Assembly (NCBI GenBank): GCA_034509495.1
Contig: CM067504.1
Span: 42,194,170 to 42,258,169 of the forward strand
DNA length: 64,000 bases
Reading direction: 5' to 3'
From: Acestrorhynchus altus
Taxonomy: Eukaryota > Chordata > Actinopteri > Characiformes > Acestrorhynchidae
Shown: piece by piece, positions 1 to 13,574 of the stretch
Numbering within the stretch: position 1 is the first letter of the stretch
Layout: every line of letters begins with the position of its first letter
Made by a program: the position numbers and the translations under genes
Notes under the pieces: model-generated
Seen by the model: only the letters and a program-made list of their open reading frames with translations
The model's database searches: none
What the model was told of the DNA's origin: nothing

Positions 1-1439
1 AATGTAATTGTAGGTCAATACAACTTCATAATTTTAATATTTTATTTTGAACTATGACATTTATATGTGATTAAAGTCATGTGTCATGATGCACTTCTTA
101 CTGATCCTGTAAGTAAAGGTAGGAACTGCAGAACCGCAGATGAACGGAGTGTTGTGATTAGCTTTGCTGAGTAACTCCGACTGTTTGAACAATTTCTAAA
201 GCCCCCTCAACAGAGACGGTCCGGTCCGGTCCGAACACGGTACCTGCGACAGACTGCTGTTTCTGCTGTAATTCAGACACTTCATCTAGAAGATCTGTGC
301 TGAGTAAATGTGTTGGTGGTCCTGGTGGTCTCCTCTTCACACTAAATGAACAGTGAGATCATGTCTGGATGCATAAAAACCCATTAGTAAAGAGATCACC
401 GCCCTGCTGCCGCCCGTGTGCCAGCAGTGTTTAGCACACATTACACAGATTACAGACCCACTGCTTTACACCCTGTCCTTCTCCAAACACCAGCACGGAA
501 AAGGTACACACCGGGGTTCTGTCTGGAACCACTACTACAGCCGAGTGGTTCACAATCCTGGAGCAGAGCTGCCATTAATCACCACTTTTTCTCCAAACAT
601 CTGAGTCAGTCAACTGGCAATTCTGTCCTCAACAAACCGTATGACATCAGATGATGCAGCAGGTTATAGACCCAGCTTTACAGACTGAAGAGCAGAAACG
701 TCAGTGTGAGTGAGAAACAGCCTGACCAACACTAAACAGAGCAGGTTCTACAGGCAGTCCTTCACCTCCAGAAGAATCAGTTTCTAGGTGGACGGAGCTG
801 CTCGCCGCTCACGGTAGTGTGAACAATCAAAAATAAGATCCGATCTGGAAATAGGGGGAACTCTAGAACCTCTGCAGGAGGACCAGGACAGAGATTCACA
901 GGTCTAGGCCAAGTCTTCAAATCCCCACAGGTCCTTCCCTAAAGAACACATCCTCACAACCAGGTGGAAAACCCTCATCGTGCTCTGCCAAGAAACCCCG
1001 TTAAAAGGTGTCAGATTTGATCTGAATGGAGTTCCTTCATTTAGCAATAATATAAAATCCTCAACATGTGACCGAATCCTCAGTCCAACAACACCTGCCT
1101 GTTCCTTCCCATCTGTGTCCAGCAGGAGTCAGAGAGTTATGGGAGGTATGTCCTTCCTCTGTCTGTTGACCCCACAGACATGTGGCTCAGGTAAGCGGTG
1201 GCAGGGCTGGCTGACAGGACCCAGCAGAGGGTTCATGGGGGAGGGCTACGGCTTACTGAAGCAAGTGGCCATGTTTAAAGGAAGACCTCCGTCCTGACTG
1301 ACCAAGCGTCAAGACACAAAATGTATCACCTGTTATTAATGGAAACACTGAACATGGAACTGGAACTACACAGTGTGGCGTAAACACTCCATGAAGCACT
1401 CTGTCTAATCTGTTGAAAGGAATCCCTGGCACTCCTGCG

Positions 1440-2158
1440 TCTTGGAACATGAATCTGGTATATTCAGGTGGTGGCTTCGGCCTCATTCTTGACCAACTGC
1501 AGCAACCTGAATCACAGCACTGCTTCCACAGGCTGGAACGGTCAGCCTGAGGCATGATGGGGGCATCAGTTCACACTCTTCTTTTAAGATGCCCATCACT
1601 CTGGAACGGGGTAAATCTGGACTCCTCAGACCACCAGACCTTCTTCCGTCGGCCCAGAGTCCAGTCTTTATGCTCCTGAGCAGATTGAAGCCGTTTTTGC
1701 TGGTCAGTCTCACTGGTCAGTGGTTTTCTTAAGGCTGCAGAGGTTTAGTCCCTTCAGGTCCCTTCGCAGTGAGCGTGGAACTGCTCTTACTTTCACTATT
1801 AAACACATCCCTGAGTTCTGCTGCTGTTCTTCTACCGTCTGATTTCAGGATTCATTCCCACCACATTCCTCCTGGAAGATGATGTTTCCTAACTGTCCTT
1901 CCACTGTTTAATACAGCGCTGGTCAGTTCTGAACCCGAGTTCAGTCGTTCCAGCCTCTCCTTACATTAGTTTTCTTTGCTTGACGTCAATAATTTGACTC
2001 TGAAACAGATGAAGATCTTTTCCTGACCACAGAATGATCTTTTCCACGGAGAGTTCAACCAAACAGGGCTCCTCACCATCAGTTAAGGTTAAATAACTTG
2101 TCAGCTGAACCATAACCAACCCTCCTGATAATTATCTATTGATTAGTTAAAACTATGG
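1440..2158 (-). mobile_element. Decayed Tc1-like transposon, transposase remnant
   Basis: Read on the minus strand, about 1600-1645 encodes VWWSEESRFTPFQSDG, the region of a Tc1-family transposase around its first catalytic aspartate (usually S-D-E-S; here the Asp is Glu). The reading frame is then broken, and a downstream stretch still resembles the family's PSCL...T..ACG segment. The sequence up to about 2158 looks like the upstream transposase and terminal part of the same family. The copy is truncated and cannot encode a working enzyme. Boundaries are approximate. Confidence 0.7.
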
Positions 2159-2159
2159 T

Positions 2160-2160
<1 letters not shown>

Positions 2161-2212
<52 letters not shown>
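2161..2212. repeat. (CA)n microsatellite
   Basis: An uninterrupted run of about 26 AC units, beginning directly at the end of the Tc1-like fossil. Confidence 0.98.
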
Positions 2213-2215
<3 letters not shown>

Positions 2216-2357
2216 GTTATCTCTAAAAATAATACTGATCCTTTCAGTTTTGACGGCCTTTATTGAACTGTGTGTTTATTATTGTTATTCAATTTTTCAT
2301 CTACAGGCGATACTGCATTAACGGTCTGGTGAAGGAACAAATCGTTTCGATCCATAG

Positions 2358-2576
2358 AGTCAGTGAGTCAGTCGGTAGATCCAAGTAAGGTAGAGTCAGT
2401 CGATCCAGTGAGTCAGTCAGTCAATGATCCAAGTCAGTCGTCGGTAAGGTGAGTCAGTGAGTGAATCAGTGAGTGAGTCAGTGAGAGTGAGTCAGTCAGT
2501 GAGTCAGTGAGTAATCAGTCAGTGAGTCAGTCAGTCAGTGAGTCAGTCTGAAGTCAGTCAGTGAGTCAGTCAGTAA
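2358..2576. repeat. Degenerate GTCA/GTGA tetranucleotide array
   Basis: About 220 bp built from alternating agtc and agtg tetramers with scattered interruptions such as gatccaagtaagg in the first third. The right half is the more regular part. Confidence 0.9.
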
Positions 2577-2693
2577 ACAACTGAATGAATCTCCAGAACC
2601 ACTTCAGGCCAAAGCAATTACTGAAGAATAATGGCGTTTAAACAGTTGTCCAGTGCAGTGACCACCAAGCGTGAAAGGGTTAAATATGTGTGT

Positions 2694-2772
2694 ATAATCT
2701 AATCTATAATCTATAATCTAATCTATAATCTAATCTATAATCTAATCTATAATGTATAATCTATAATCTAAT
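2694..2772. repeat. AT-rich taatctataatc array
   Basis: Short tandem array of alternating taatc and tataatc units, about 80 bp. Confidence 0.9.
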
Positions 2773-3959
2773 AATTTTACTACATCAGTGATATAAAATG
2801 GGCGTCTGAGCCTCATTTCCATATTTAACACCTCCTGGTTACGACGTTGGGACCTCAGACTCCTACGTCCATAACTATTAAAGAAAACCTTTGTTGGGCG
2901 AATGAATTTCAGAATGTTTTTTCACCGAGTTATGAGTCATTCATAAAGTAGAAAATGACTGTAGTATATGACAGAGCCTCTGTTCTTCAACCTTCACTTG
3001 ACCCAGTACAGGGCAGTTCCTTCATTCACTTGAGCAGGATAAAGCCGGCGCAGTTAGCACTTTTAACCCACTCCAGGCTTCCTCAATCTCTGGGTGCAAT
3101 CGTGTGTCCTTCACCAGAGGAGTGAGCAATAACAGCGCACTCTGTCTACAGACCGTGCAACTTTAGAAGCTATACAGGCCGCGTTCTTGAAGTGACTCCA
3201 AAATGAAAACCAACAGAGGAACCACATTTCGTGATTCAAGGAGAACCCATTGAGTTTAGGATCAGCGATTCTACACGGCCAGCTCCTGACCCATTCCTTG
3301 GATCCTGCTGCTAACTCCAGTGTGGAGGACAAAGCCTCTTTAGGCCGTCTGCCGGATGTGGACTCCACAAGCAGCTTCAGATGGACACAGGGGCCTGGTT
3401 ACAGACAGGCTTCAGTGAGCTGGACAGAGATGGATGGGGAGAGGAGGGGCCCCCGAACCTAAGGAGCTGCCAAAGTCCAGTAGACTCACTCTGACCGGCC
3501 TGCGGAGGTTGTTCACTGATCAGCTTTTCTTAGAGAAGAACTGAAGGAGGACTGGAGCAAGGCAGATAAAATTGTGAAACTGATCCCTTTCCGTCAACAG
3601 CATCACAAAATCCAACCCTGCAGCAGTGAAGAAACGGCCCACGCAACACCGCCCGAACACGGTCAGTGGCACCAAGTCACTTTCGGGCTTCAATGTAAAG
3701 ACATACCATACTACTTACAGGAGTGTGTGCAGTACCTGCACAGTCAAAGCACAGGGTCAGTATTTTTTGGGAATGATAAAGTAAAGGTAGGACGTTCCGA
3801 GCGTAAACCACAATGTAAGGTAACGGTGTAGAACAGAATGATCAGGAAAAACACAGGAAACAGCAGTGCTGGGTAGCACAACGACAGAACACCAGCTCAC
3901 TCACTCGCTCACAACAATGTTCCAATACCACAGCTGGAATGCGGCTTTGAAACTGTTCC

Positions 3960-4250
3960 AAACGGAGACGGGGCACGGCAACAGGGGCACGGTGACAGGG
4001 GCACAGCGACAGGGGAACGCAGCGACAGGAGCACGGTGACAGGGGGGAACTTGGCGACAGGGAACGCATTGACAGGGGCAGTGACAGGGGCACGTGACGA
4101 GAACGCAGTGACAGGGCACGGTGACAGAGAACTTATGATGACAGGGCCGCGGCGACAGGGCCCGCGGCGACGCAAGAACGCAGCCGACAGGGGAGCCGCA
4201 GCGACAGAACGCAGCGACAGAAACGCGGCGACAGAGAACGCAGCGTTCGA
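3960..4250. repeat. GC-rich degenerate minisatellite (gcgacagg / gtgacagg)
   Basis: Irregular repeats of about 10-13 bp around the core g(c/t)gacagggg(c)a(c)g. The array stays open in several frames on both strands, which creates spurious long ORFs. No protein family resemblance is seen. Confidence 0.85.
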
Positions 4251-6534
4251 CCGCGATGTTTGCTGCTCCTTTGTTTTCTCTAAAGTAACCATCAGATAAT
4301 ACAGTTCATCATATTCTGTATGTAATTTGGGAATAAAGGTGAATTTATGGACGTATATCATAAAAGGTTGCGTTGTTCTGCTCCAGCTGTTTAACCCAGA
4401 GACACAATGACTGACGGAGGATCTTACTCTCGACTTCCAGCGAAGTGATAAACTGGTGCTCACTGCTCCCTGAACTGAACGCTCCCTGTGGTTCTGGACC
4501 TCAGAAAAAATGGCTGAACTTCAGAACTCAGGTGTCACTAGTTTGTGCCAGTGTTAGAATTAACTATACTGTGTTTATGGAAGCGGTATTGACGGTGTGA
4601 GCAGTGTGAGTGGTGTGGCGGTGTGAGCGGACGGGGAGTGAACATTTTAATAATGTAATATTCCTGCAGAAATCCAGCGCTGACTGAGCGCTTTCATCTC
4701 AGTACTGATTTTACTGCAGTGCTGCACGAAGTACCCCCCCCATCAACACCCCACCACCTGCCATGCCCCCATCTGCCCCGAATTAACGACCATGCAGCAG
4801 CGAGGATTTCAAACCAGGCGAACCACTTTCTCCAAATGTAAAGTGAAAAAATGCAGTGTTTATACTTGATCCTCACAGTCTGGACGCTCGTGTCTTCTGT
4901 TTGTCTTCACACTTTTTTGGTCATTGCTCTAAAACGTCTCATTTCAGTTGTTAAATAAAAGTCAAACGTCTCAATTTTAACATTGTTATTTAAAGACTGA
5001 ACGTAATGTTGACTGAGGACATCATTAATATCTTCCTACAGAGAGTCTCAGAGACGGGCCGGTCAGCGCAGGGGGACGTCAGCTCATCCGGGGGCAGCTT
5101 TAAAACAGCGAATCAGGACGAGGGCACGTAAGGCACTAATGCGAGAACAGCGAGGTGCACTGATGGACGTGGTCAAAGAAGACCAGCTTCGGTAGCTCAC
5201 GTTACGCTGTTCGGGGAGCGTCTTTCCTTTAAACCATCTACTCGTGATAAGGTCACATCTAACTAGCTTTTACCAGCAAAAACGCTAAACATTTCTATTC
5301 ATTTTTATAATAAAGTTCCGTCGTAGAATCAGAACATCCCGCAAAACTGGCCTAGAGAGTAAAAATCACCGTATATCACCAACAGAATCATAATATATCA
5401 AAACACAGCTCTATTATTAAGACCATGAGCTGGTGGGTCACTGAACTCTCCTTAGGAAATGAGTATTAAATTCTGCTTTTATTTTTTTTATTATTTTTGT
5501 TTTCTCCAGTATGGATCATCCGGATATGAATCCATACATACATGAAGAGATTTCAACCCTCTGCCAACCCAACAGTGACACACACAGCTGCTGGATTTCA
5601 TCCAAAGCTCTCCAGGAGAAAAAGGAAAGATAGTCATTGTCTCCATCCCGGGAAATAGAGGAATGTCGTGGCACCGTCTTCACATTTTCAGAAGGCAGAG
5701 CTTTCCAAACAAAAAAGCGCCATCACTTCACACGGCTCTGAGAGGAACCCAAACAGAGATGACAATCAGGATGAAAGGCGAGGAGAAACCCTCAAACACA
5801 GCTGAGAAAGCTTTACTGCAGATTCCAAACTCCAGAGCCTAATCAACGCACAGAGCAACGGGCCAATACAACTGAAGCAAAAGGCCGGGAAAATCTCCGG
5901 AGCAGAACAGAGACGGAAAATCCAGAAAAAACACAACCTGAAACTAATTCTAATGATCTAAACCCAGCCGTGCCGAGGTCATATTTACTGCTGAATAAAC
6001 AAATCACATTCTGGGAATTATGATCCTGAGCAACTTCCCAAACGCATTCCCGCAAACCCATGGCTTATTCAAGGGCGCTCGCATTTCACTACAGTAAATC
6101 CAGCTGAAAGGAGAAATTAAAATGCCTGGCACACGGAGGCTGGAAGCAGCTTATCAATAATGGATAAACTGATGTTCCAAAGAGCGGGCTCAACACGCGG
6201 CTCTCACCTCCGGATATAAACTACCTCAGATTAAAAAACCTTCATTTAGGAGAATCGGCTAATGACTCCCGATTCGGCCTGGATTCTTCTACATTGCACC
6301 TCCACCCAAACACACCTGGAACAGCAGCACATTTCCATCAAACGAAATGAAGATCTCTGAGCAAAGTAGGTCAACGTCACCTAAACACCCACATCTCAAA
6401 CTCAAACAATGATCTGAATGAAGCTCAAATATGTCTCAGTACAGGCGTTACAGCGCTACCCATGGCGTCTGGCTGATCTTTCTGAACAGGAGTTCAGATT
6501 CTACCAACCACAAGTAAGAATCCAATCATATTAG

Positions 6535-6702
6535 AAGATGGAGAAGATTAAGATGGAGAAGATGGAGAAGATGAAGAAGATTAAGATGGAGAAGATGGAG
6601 AAGATGGAGAAGATGGAGAAGATGGAGATGATGGAGATGATGGAGAAGATGAAGATGATGGAGAAGATGGAGAAGATGAAGAAGATGGAGATGATGGAGA
6701 TG
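6535..6702. repeat. Purine-rich gatggagaa array
   Basis: Tandem trinucleotide-like repeats of gatggagaagat in periods of 9 bp with local aagatt and gatgat variants. All purine except T, about 170 bp. Confidence 0.95.
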
Positions 6703-6975
6703 AATGCCTGTAATAGTAACAATAAATTGTCCCACAAAAAAAGACTATTTTTGACAATAGTATGATGTATTGCTTAATGCATATAAACACATTTTACAAT
6801 ATTCAATGCAACTGAAATATATTTATAAAAATATACCAAATTAACTAAATAATAAACAAACAAATAAAATAATATATAAAACTTATACAATTATTCTGAA
6901 GATAATAAATATTAACACACAAACTACAAAATCAGCCTGAAATAAAAGAGTATTAAAAATAGTGTGTTTCAGTCT

Positions 6976-7091
<116 letters not shown>

Positions 7092-7348
7092 ACCTGAGGC
7101 CACCTGCATTCCCACAGTGCTCTGGTGCACCATCTCTCTGCAAACGTTCATTAGACACGATCTTCCTTTCAGCGGTCGCCAGGGACCCAACAAGCTGTCC
7201 CCAAGGCTGCTGTAAGAGACACTCTGGCACTGAACCAGCTCTGCCTTTCACACACTGTCACAGCCCTGCCAGTGCCAAGCAGACTCTGGAAGCACTTAAC
7301 GCTTTCAATCCAATGCCGGAGTGCACAGTTCACCATCCCTCATTATAC

Positions 7349-7577
7349 ACCCATCAGCCACAACATTATAACCACCTCTAACAGCTGCTCTGTGGTGGTC
7401 CTGTGGGGTCCTGATCATTGAAGATCAGGGTGAAAGGAGGACAATAAAGTCTGCAGAGAAACAGATGAACTACAGTCTGGATTATAGAACCACAAAGAGC
7501 TCCTGTGTGATCAGAGGAGATGATAGAGTGGACAGAGAGAGGAGAAAGAAGGTCCTAATGTTATGGCTGATCAGTGC
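7349..7577. mobile_element. Small non-autonomous DNA element with terminal inverted repeats
   Basis: About 230 bp bounded by imperfect inverted repeats: catcagccacaacattataa at the left end and the complement of atgttatggctgatcag at the right. The interior contains tcctgatcattgaagatcag and gcagagaaacagatgaacta, sequences shared with copies near 9.09, 24.35, 32.35, 36.1 and 57.43 kb. No coding capacity. The family is MITE-like; I cannot name the parent transposon. Confidence 0.75.
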
Positions 7578-7700
7578 ACCACCGTCGCGAGTAAACGAGG
7601 CAGTAAATCAGTTAACACTGCTCATATGATCCCACTGAAGGTCAGCAAGTTTATCTAAAGCCACTCTTCCACGTCTCGATCGTGTCTACAGGGGATATAA

Positions 7701-7702
<2 letters not shown>

Positions 7703-7751
<49 letters not shown>
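7703..7751. repeat. (CA)n microsatellite
   Basis: About 24 CA units. Confidence 0.98.
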
Positions 7752-7753
<2 letters not shown>

Positions 7754-9087
7754 GTGCCATCACACCAAAACACGTGTGAAAAAAGGTGTGAAAGAGGCTC
7801 CAGACCACAGCCCAGAATGAAGGACCAGAACCAAGAAGGGTCTAGATCTACTGGAGCACAGTCCAGGTCGTTTGCAGTATGAAACCTTTGGATGGTTCAG
7901 ATGTTTGGACCGATTACAGGACATTGAAGCAGGCTATCAGCACTGGGCCCAAATCCAAACCCCCTTCACGTGCACACACCGAAAAACACCACGTTACCAA
8001 TCCCTGCATCTACAGCCTGACCCATTTATAAACACAACCTACAGGAACCCGAGGGGATCCGCCTCGCTCACTCTGCTGTGTGACACCCAAGGGGAGCTGG
8101 ATTCTGGCAAGGACACAGAGTCTAGCACAACACCTGGAACTCACAGAACCGGTATAATCAGCACTGTAATAACCAAGGTTCTGTTTAAGAAAAAGCAACT
8201 CGTAGACCATCCTGACAGTGTGGAGTCAAGTCCTTTAGGTGCCTCCCAGCAGCACCTTCTTCTGCTCTGCTAATGTAGGTGTTACGTTACCAGCAGGACC
8301 AATAAGACGACCGTCCCTGGAAGCCAAAGAACCAGGTTCAAGCACTGACACCACAACACAGCTGTCTGTTCCTCGCTCTGCCTTCACCATCATCCCTTAA
8401 ACAAACAACGAGGTTCCTCAGAACCACAGAGATCCGACACAGCAGTGCTGCTGGAGTGCTTAAACACTGCGTCAGGGAGACAAATCAGCTGCCAGTGACC
8501 CTCTAACTCTACCTGCCGTCACACTCGGCCCCCGAAGCCGGAGACAGACTTTCAGACAAAGTGTCCTCTGAGCTTTCATCTCCCCGATACCAAGAGAGGG
8601 TCAAAGTTCAGATATCATCTGAGGTCATTTCCTGCTTCATGTGAGGCACCGAAGAAGAGCACAGGCTCATTAAAGGCCGTGGAGAGGGGCCGAGAACCGT
8701 TCCACACTTTAAGACTCCTCAGCGCTCTTTGCTGTGGTGGTCTCCGTTCCTGAACAGAGCAGGGGGCTAATCGGGCTGGAGTACAGGTGCTATAAAGCCT
8801 CTTTGTGTGGAGGCCTCTTCCCAGGGAGAAAACAAAGCTCCACACACAAAGAGGAATTCTCACCTTGCCGTTCACTCTCGTGGTATCGGGATACACTGCT
8901 TCCAAAGGAGGAAGTCACATGACTCCGCCTCACATTCGCAGACACGCCCCCACGTTTAACCTCTTCAGGCTGGAGCTGGACCTACCCAACCAGCATCAAC
9001 AATCACCACAGCTGTGAGTCCTTCAATGTCACTCGCCATGTTAAGGAAGGATGTGACTGCAGTGCTGAGAATGACCCACATCATATC

Positions 9088-9120
9088 TGCTCTGTGGTGG
9101 TCCTGTGGGGTCCTGATCTG
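9088..9120. mobile_element. Fragment of the 7.35-kb inverted-repeat element family
   Basis: A short stretch containing ctgctctgtggtggtcctgt followed by ggggtcctgatc matches the interior of the copy at 7349-7577. Only this fragment is preserved. Confidence 0.6.
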
Positions 9121-9495
9121 TAATCGTATCCACAGAGGGCTGCTGTGGTGGCAGGATGTCCCCTGATCAACCACTAGAAGACTGAGACTAATTAAAGAAG
9201 TAGAATCAGATGTGCTTCAGCGTGTTTGGGATGGAAACCTGCAGCCAGACACCCCGTCCTACAGGAGACTGGTGTGGTGTTTCTAGAACAGTGTGAACAG
9301 TGTGACTATGCGAGGACACTCGAGTGTTCCAGGACAGGCGAGTTCGACACACCAACCGAACTCTTTGATTTCAGAGTTTGACGGATTGGTGTTCTCTGCC
9401 CTTAACTGGGAATTATGCCACTCGCCAAATCCCAGCACCTCCTCTTCCACCATTCAACACCCCTCTCCAGCGCCAGGCCTTTCAATATCAACAAT

Positions 9496-9522
9496 CTAAT
9501 CTAATCTAATCTAATCTAATCA
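9496..9522. repeat. (CTAAT)n pentanucleotide run
   Basis: Five tandem ctaat units followed by a decayed unit. Confidence 0.9.
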
Positions 9523-9893
9523 ATCAGCCACCAAACAGAGACAGAGGACAGCTGCTTTATTAAAAGAGGACTGAATTATGGCTGCGCTCTGTTGTTTCCC
9601 CCTCAATGGCTCTTGGGAGCAGAGCTACAATCACAGCGATGCCCTGGAGTCTGCTGCCCAGAGGACGCTTTCAAACAGAATTCAGGATTAATGAAGTGGG
9701 TTTATTTATTTATTCATGACAATAAAAGGGTCCGACCGCAAGGACAGGGACCTCATTCTGCTGCTCACCATTGTAGGAGCCTTTCAAACACCCCGTTCAC
9801 AACTTCCCAGCCCCCACAATCAGGCTTTCAAAGCTCCACCTCAAACTGCCCCCACTGCCTGGTACAACGAGCTCCTACAGCTCTGTTCTGACA

Positions 9894-9894
<1 letters not shown>

Positions 9895-9979
<85 letters not shown>
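9895..9979. repeat. (CA)n microsatellite
   Basis: About 42 CA units, uninterrupted. Confidence 0.98.
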
Positions 9980-9981
<2 letters not shown>

Positions 9982-10471
9982 AATAGACCATAAAAGAAGT
10001 GGTGCTTCAAGTTAAGCTCTCCTGCTTTGGTGTAATCCACACTAAAGCAGGATCTTCTGGAGGAGATCTGGTCCATGCCTCCAGTTGAACACGTTCGCTT
10101 TGGTGAACCTAAAGATGAGCACAAACACAGGAAACGCAACCAACCAAATTCCTCTACTCCACTCAACTGCCCACCCGTTACTGCAGCTGCATTGTCTGCA
10201 GATACCCCGTTCACCAGGTCACAGTGGAAAAGCACAGGCGAGGGGCCGAGACACCGGGTCTCAGAGCGGGACACGACGAAGCAAACGAAACCAGGAAAGA
10301 GCAGAAATGAGAAAAGCAGTCTGGTTGGGAAACAGTGGGGACCCTGCTTACGCCTGCCTGTGAATGCAGGGCGACTCCGCGAGAGGAAAAGAGGGGGAGG
10401 GGAGTTCACGGCGAGAAGGCTGAAAAGGGGGTAAGTGCTGAAGCAGCCCTCATACCCTACAGCACACAACC

Positions 10472-10474
<3 letters not shown>

Positions 10475-10502
<28 letters not shown>
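10475..10502. repeat. (CA)n microsatellite
   Basis: About 14 CA units. Confidence 0.95.
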
Positions 10503-10639
10503 CATGCTCATGCAGGCCTTTCTGCCGACGCCTCTCTGATAAGGTCCTGTGTGCCAGTCCAGGTCGGCCCTGCAGGAACTTATTGAAGCACCGTCTGAAG
10601 GCCACACAAAAGCTACTTCCCATGAAGCTTCTATTCACC

Positions 10640-10641
<2 letters not shown>

Positions 10642-10684
<43 letters not shown>
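10642..10684. repeat. (GT)n microsatellite
   Basis: About 21 GT units, 140 bp from a CA run in the opposite sense, so the two could base pair in a single strand. Confidence 0.95.
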
Positions 10685-10686
<2 letters not shown>

Positions 10687-10954
10687 TTGAAAAAGGCCAG
10701 TTAATTACAGCTCCAGTTTAATAAAAGACTTTGGCAGAGCAGGCTCGGAGTCGTCTGTGGGAGAGCGTCAGTGAAATGTGGTTCTCAATAGCTCCTTCAG
10801 AACACACACTATCTAACTAGGTCGCTCTGTTACAGACACACATCTTCACTGAGGACCCTGCAATCAGCAGAGTCAGAGAACCTTCACCCTGCACTGAGTT
10901 TACAGTACTGTTACTCAGCAATGCACTGGGAAAGACAAGAGGACGGTCAGGTGG

Positions 10955-11475
10955 AGGAAGGTTCTGTGGTCAGATTAAACCAGAATTTATACGACCACCA
11001 AGGAAAACGCTAAGGTCAGACCGAAAACCAGAACATCTCGTCACCCAGTGAAACATGGTGGCGGCAGCGTCACGCATGATGTTTTCAGCAGCAGGGACTG
11101 GGAAACTGGTCCGAGTCCAGGGGAAGATGGACGGTGCTAAATACAGGGATGTTTTGAGCAGAACCTGTTTGGGTCGGTCAGTGGTTTGAGTCTGGGACTG
11201 AGATTGACCTTCAGAACAATGACCCAAAGCTCACCGCTAAAGCAGCACTCGCGTGGTTTAATGGCCGAGTCAAAGCCCAGACCTTAGTCCAGTTGAGAAT
11301 CTGTGGTCAAACTTGAAAAACATCCGACCTGACGGAGCTGGAGCGGTTTTGAGGAACAGATTGTACTACTGATTAGGGATCCTTGGCTCCTCCAACACCA
11401 CGTCATTTAGGATCTAAACACAGGATTTATATATTTGACCAATTTGACCATATTTTAATCAAAAATGTGCTTCAT
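10955..11475 (+). mobile_element. Decayed Tc1-like transposon, 3' half
   Basis: The plus strand keeps, in order, nucleotide segments typical of fish Tc1-like transposase genes: ttctgtggtcagat, acatggtggcggcagcgtca, tttcagcagcagggactggg, gaacaatgacccaaag (encoding the N-D-P segment near the second catalytic Asp) and tccagttgagaatctgtggt (the I-E-N-L-W segment with the catalytic Glu). The frame is broken by indels and the 5' third is missing. Non-functional. Confidence 0.75.
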
Positions 11476-11610
11476 GCACACACGGGTTTGTAGTTTGTAA
11501 GGAAAGTAAAACACTTCACAGCCTACGATGATTTAGTGATTCTGAGCTGAAATGCAACAGTTTTCATAATGTTATTTACAAAAATCTGAATGTGCTTTTA
11601 TTAATAATGG

Positions 11611-11616
<6 letters not shown>

Positions 11617-11647
<31 letters not shown>
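11617..11647. repeat. (ATT)n microsatellite
   Basis: About ten ATT units. Confidence 0.95.
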
Positions 11648-12317
11648 GTTATTCTGATTTGAATAAGTCCTGAATCACAGACTGTAATGAACGGAATATT
11701 ATCAGATTCCAAAAGCAGCATCAGATCACATGGTGAAAGCTGGACGATCCCACGCATCCCGGAATATCAGCACTGATCCCAAGGTTTGGGAATCTGATGC
11801 GAATCTGATACCCAGGGTGAGATAATGATGTGAAGGCTCTCAGAAAGACAACAGGTCAGAAGGTCACAGTAGCAGAGTTAATGAACAGTCAGCTCACAAA
11901 CACACCACAACCATTTAATCAAAGCTCAACAAGCATTCACTGCAACACACAGGCCGCCAGCAATCTACCGCCAGATTCACAGCCAGTGTAACCAAGTTAA
12001 TATTCAACACAGACAGATATGCCCCCGTGTGACTATGAGAACCTGGCGAGGGAGGAGGTGGCAGCCACCCAGGAAGAGCCGCTGTGGAGGAGCAGGGTGA
12101 TGGATGGGCTGCTGTTCGCTGGTTGTGTCATTTGCATTGGGACGGTCTCAATGGGCCTCTTCACAAGAGAGCGACCCCCAAAGCACGACTAATTTTCACC
12201 AGCGACCGAGACCAATGCACAGGAATGCACATCCACGGCCCTCTGACGGGGACAGAGCTAGAACAAGCAGGAGGACAGTTCCATTTTTCACTTTTATCAA
12301 AAATAAACTGAAAAAAT

Positions 12318-12476
12318 GATCAACATCTGCATACAGACTCTGACTGATCAGAGAGAGGGGGCGGGGCTGATGATCAACCCACATACAGACTCTGACTGAT
12401 CAGAGAGAGGGGGCGGGGCTGATGATCAACCCACATACAGACTCTGACTGATCAGAGAGAGGGGGCGGGGCTGATG
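12318..12476 (+). repeat. GC-box minisatellite, 3 units of about 52 bp
   Basis: Three near-identical units of about 52 bp. Each has a GC box (ggggcggggc), a gatcagagagaggg segment, a TGATCA palindrome core and catacagactctgactgatc. The reverse complement of the same unit forms arrays at 48412-48601 and 59672-60288. The right flank (from about 12477, gacatcactgactg... through the gaataaaagtcac region near 12560) is also shared with the inverted copy near 48.3 kb, so the array sits inside a dispersed element. Confidence 0.93.
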
Positions 12477-12960
12477 ACATCACTGACTGAAAACTTGGGT
12501 AATAGAGGAAAATGAGATGGGAGAGGCTGTTTGCTCTCTTTCAGTGTTCAAATTTCAGAATAAAAGTCACGAGCAGCGATGATACTGATACATAAATAAT
12601 AAAGGTTTATTTTTTATTTTATTTGGATCACTGTCAGGAATTTAAGAACTCATTATAATAAACATCTTTGTCCACCTTTTAATATGAGTGACCTTATAAG
12701 TCACTCTGGATAAGAATCAGCTAAATGACAAATCTGAAGGTAATTCCTCATAATCTTCACACTCTGGATGATCAATTTCCAGACATTTAACAAAAAACAC
12801 AAGATGTTCAAATAAATATTAAAATTCTGTTCATATTTACATCTGCAGTCTCCTGAAAACATCATCATCTCATACGTGTGTCGCCTAGAAATACTTCTCG
12901 AATGTTTTTGATGAATTAAAGTCAAACTATGAACATATTCCACAAAATGAGCCTGGACTT
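12477..12960 (+). mobile_element. Flank of the dispersed element that hosts the GC-box minisatellite
   Basis: AT-rich, non-coding. The segment with gagcaaac-type and acttttattctga-type sequences near 12480-12600 recurs, reverse-complemented, at about 48290-48411. The distal part with ggatgatcaatttcc and ttaaaattctgttcatattt recurs near 27.0-27.3 kb and near 59.5 kb. 12696-12731 also holds a variant of the widespread fish repeat motif gtcactctggataagaatca. Element class unknown. Confidence 0.55.
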
Positions 12961-13529
12961 CTAAAGGTTAAGGTTTCAATAACTGATGCAAACGTGAGCA
13001 ACAAGAAGAGCACAGACGACACCAGCGATGCGTGACGCTGCAAACACCATCACACCGTTCTTTTCTACAGTAAACAAACGTAATTATTACGTTTGCTTTA
13101 CATGACGTTTTCTGTCTCGTGATGTGACCATTCTGCCCATAATGTGATGACGATGATGACGATGATATACTGCGCAGCCCGAGACGAGACGCTGTAGAAC
13201 CGACAGAGACCGGGCTGCCCGTAACATCCTGCACATGCAGATTTTATTTCAGACTTTTATTTTAATTTTAATGTCCATTATCTTTCTCCAATCTTCAACA
13301 CACAAACGGTGATGTTGGAAAACCGACTCCTGATCAAATTCCTGATTTTTAAATCCATATGGTGCAGCCGGGACACAGCCGGGTCTCCAGGGAATAGAGG
13401 TGAAGGGAGGATTCAGAAACCGCCACGATTTCATGAGTTCAAAGCAGTTTGGAAGAGAACTCCGTCTGATTGGACGCACTGAGATTCACAGAATGACAAA
13501 ACAAACATCTGAGAAAACGAGAGTGAGAG

Positions 13530-13534
13530 AATGA

Positions 13535-13571
<37 letters not shown>
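13530..13571. repeat. (GA)n microsatellite
   Basis: GA run preceded by gagagtgagagaatgagaga. Confidence 0.95.
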
Positions 13572-13574
<3 letters not shown>
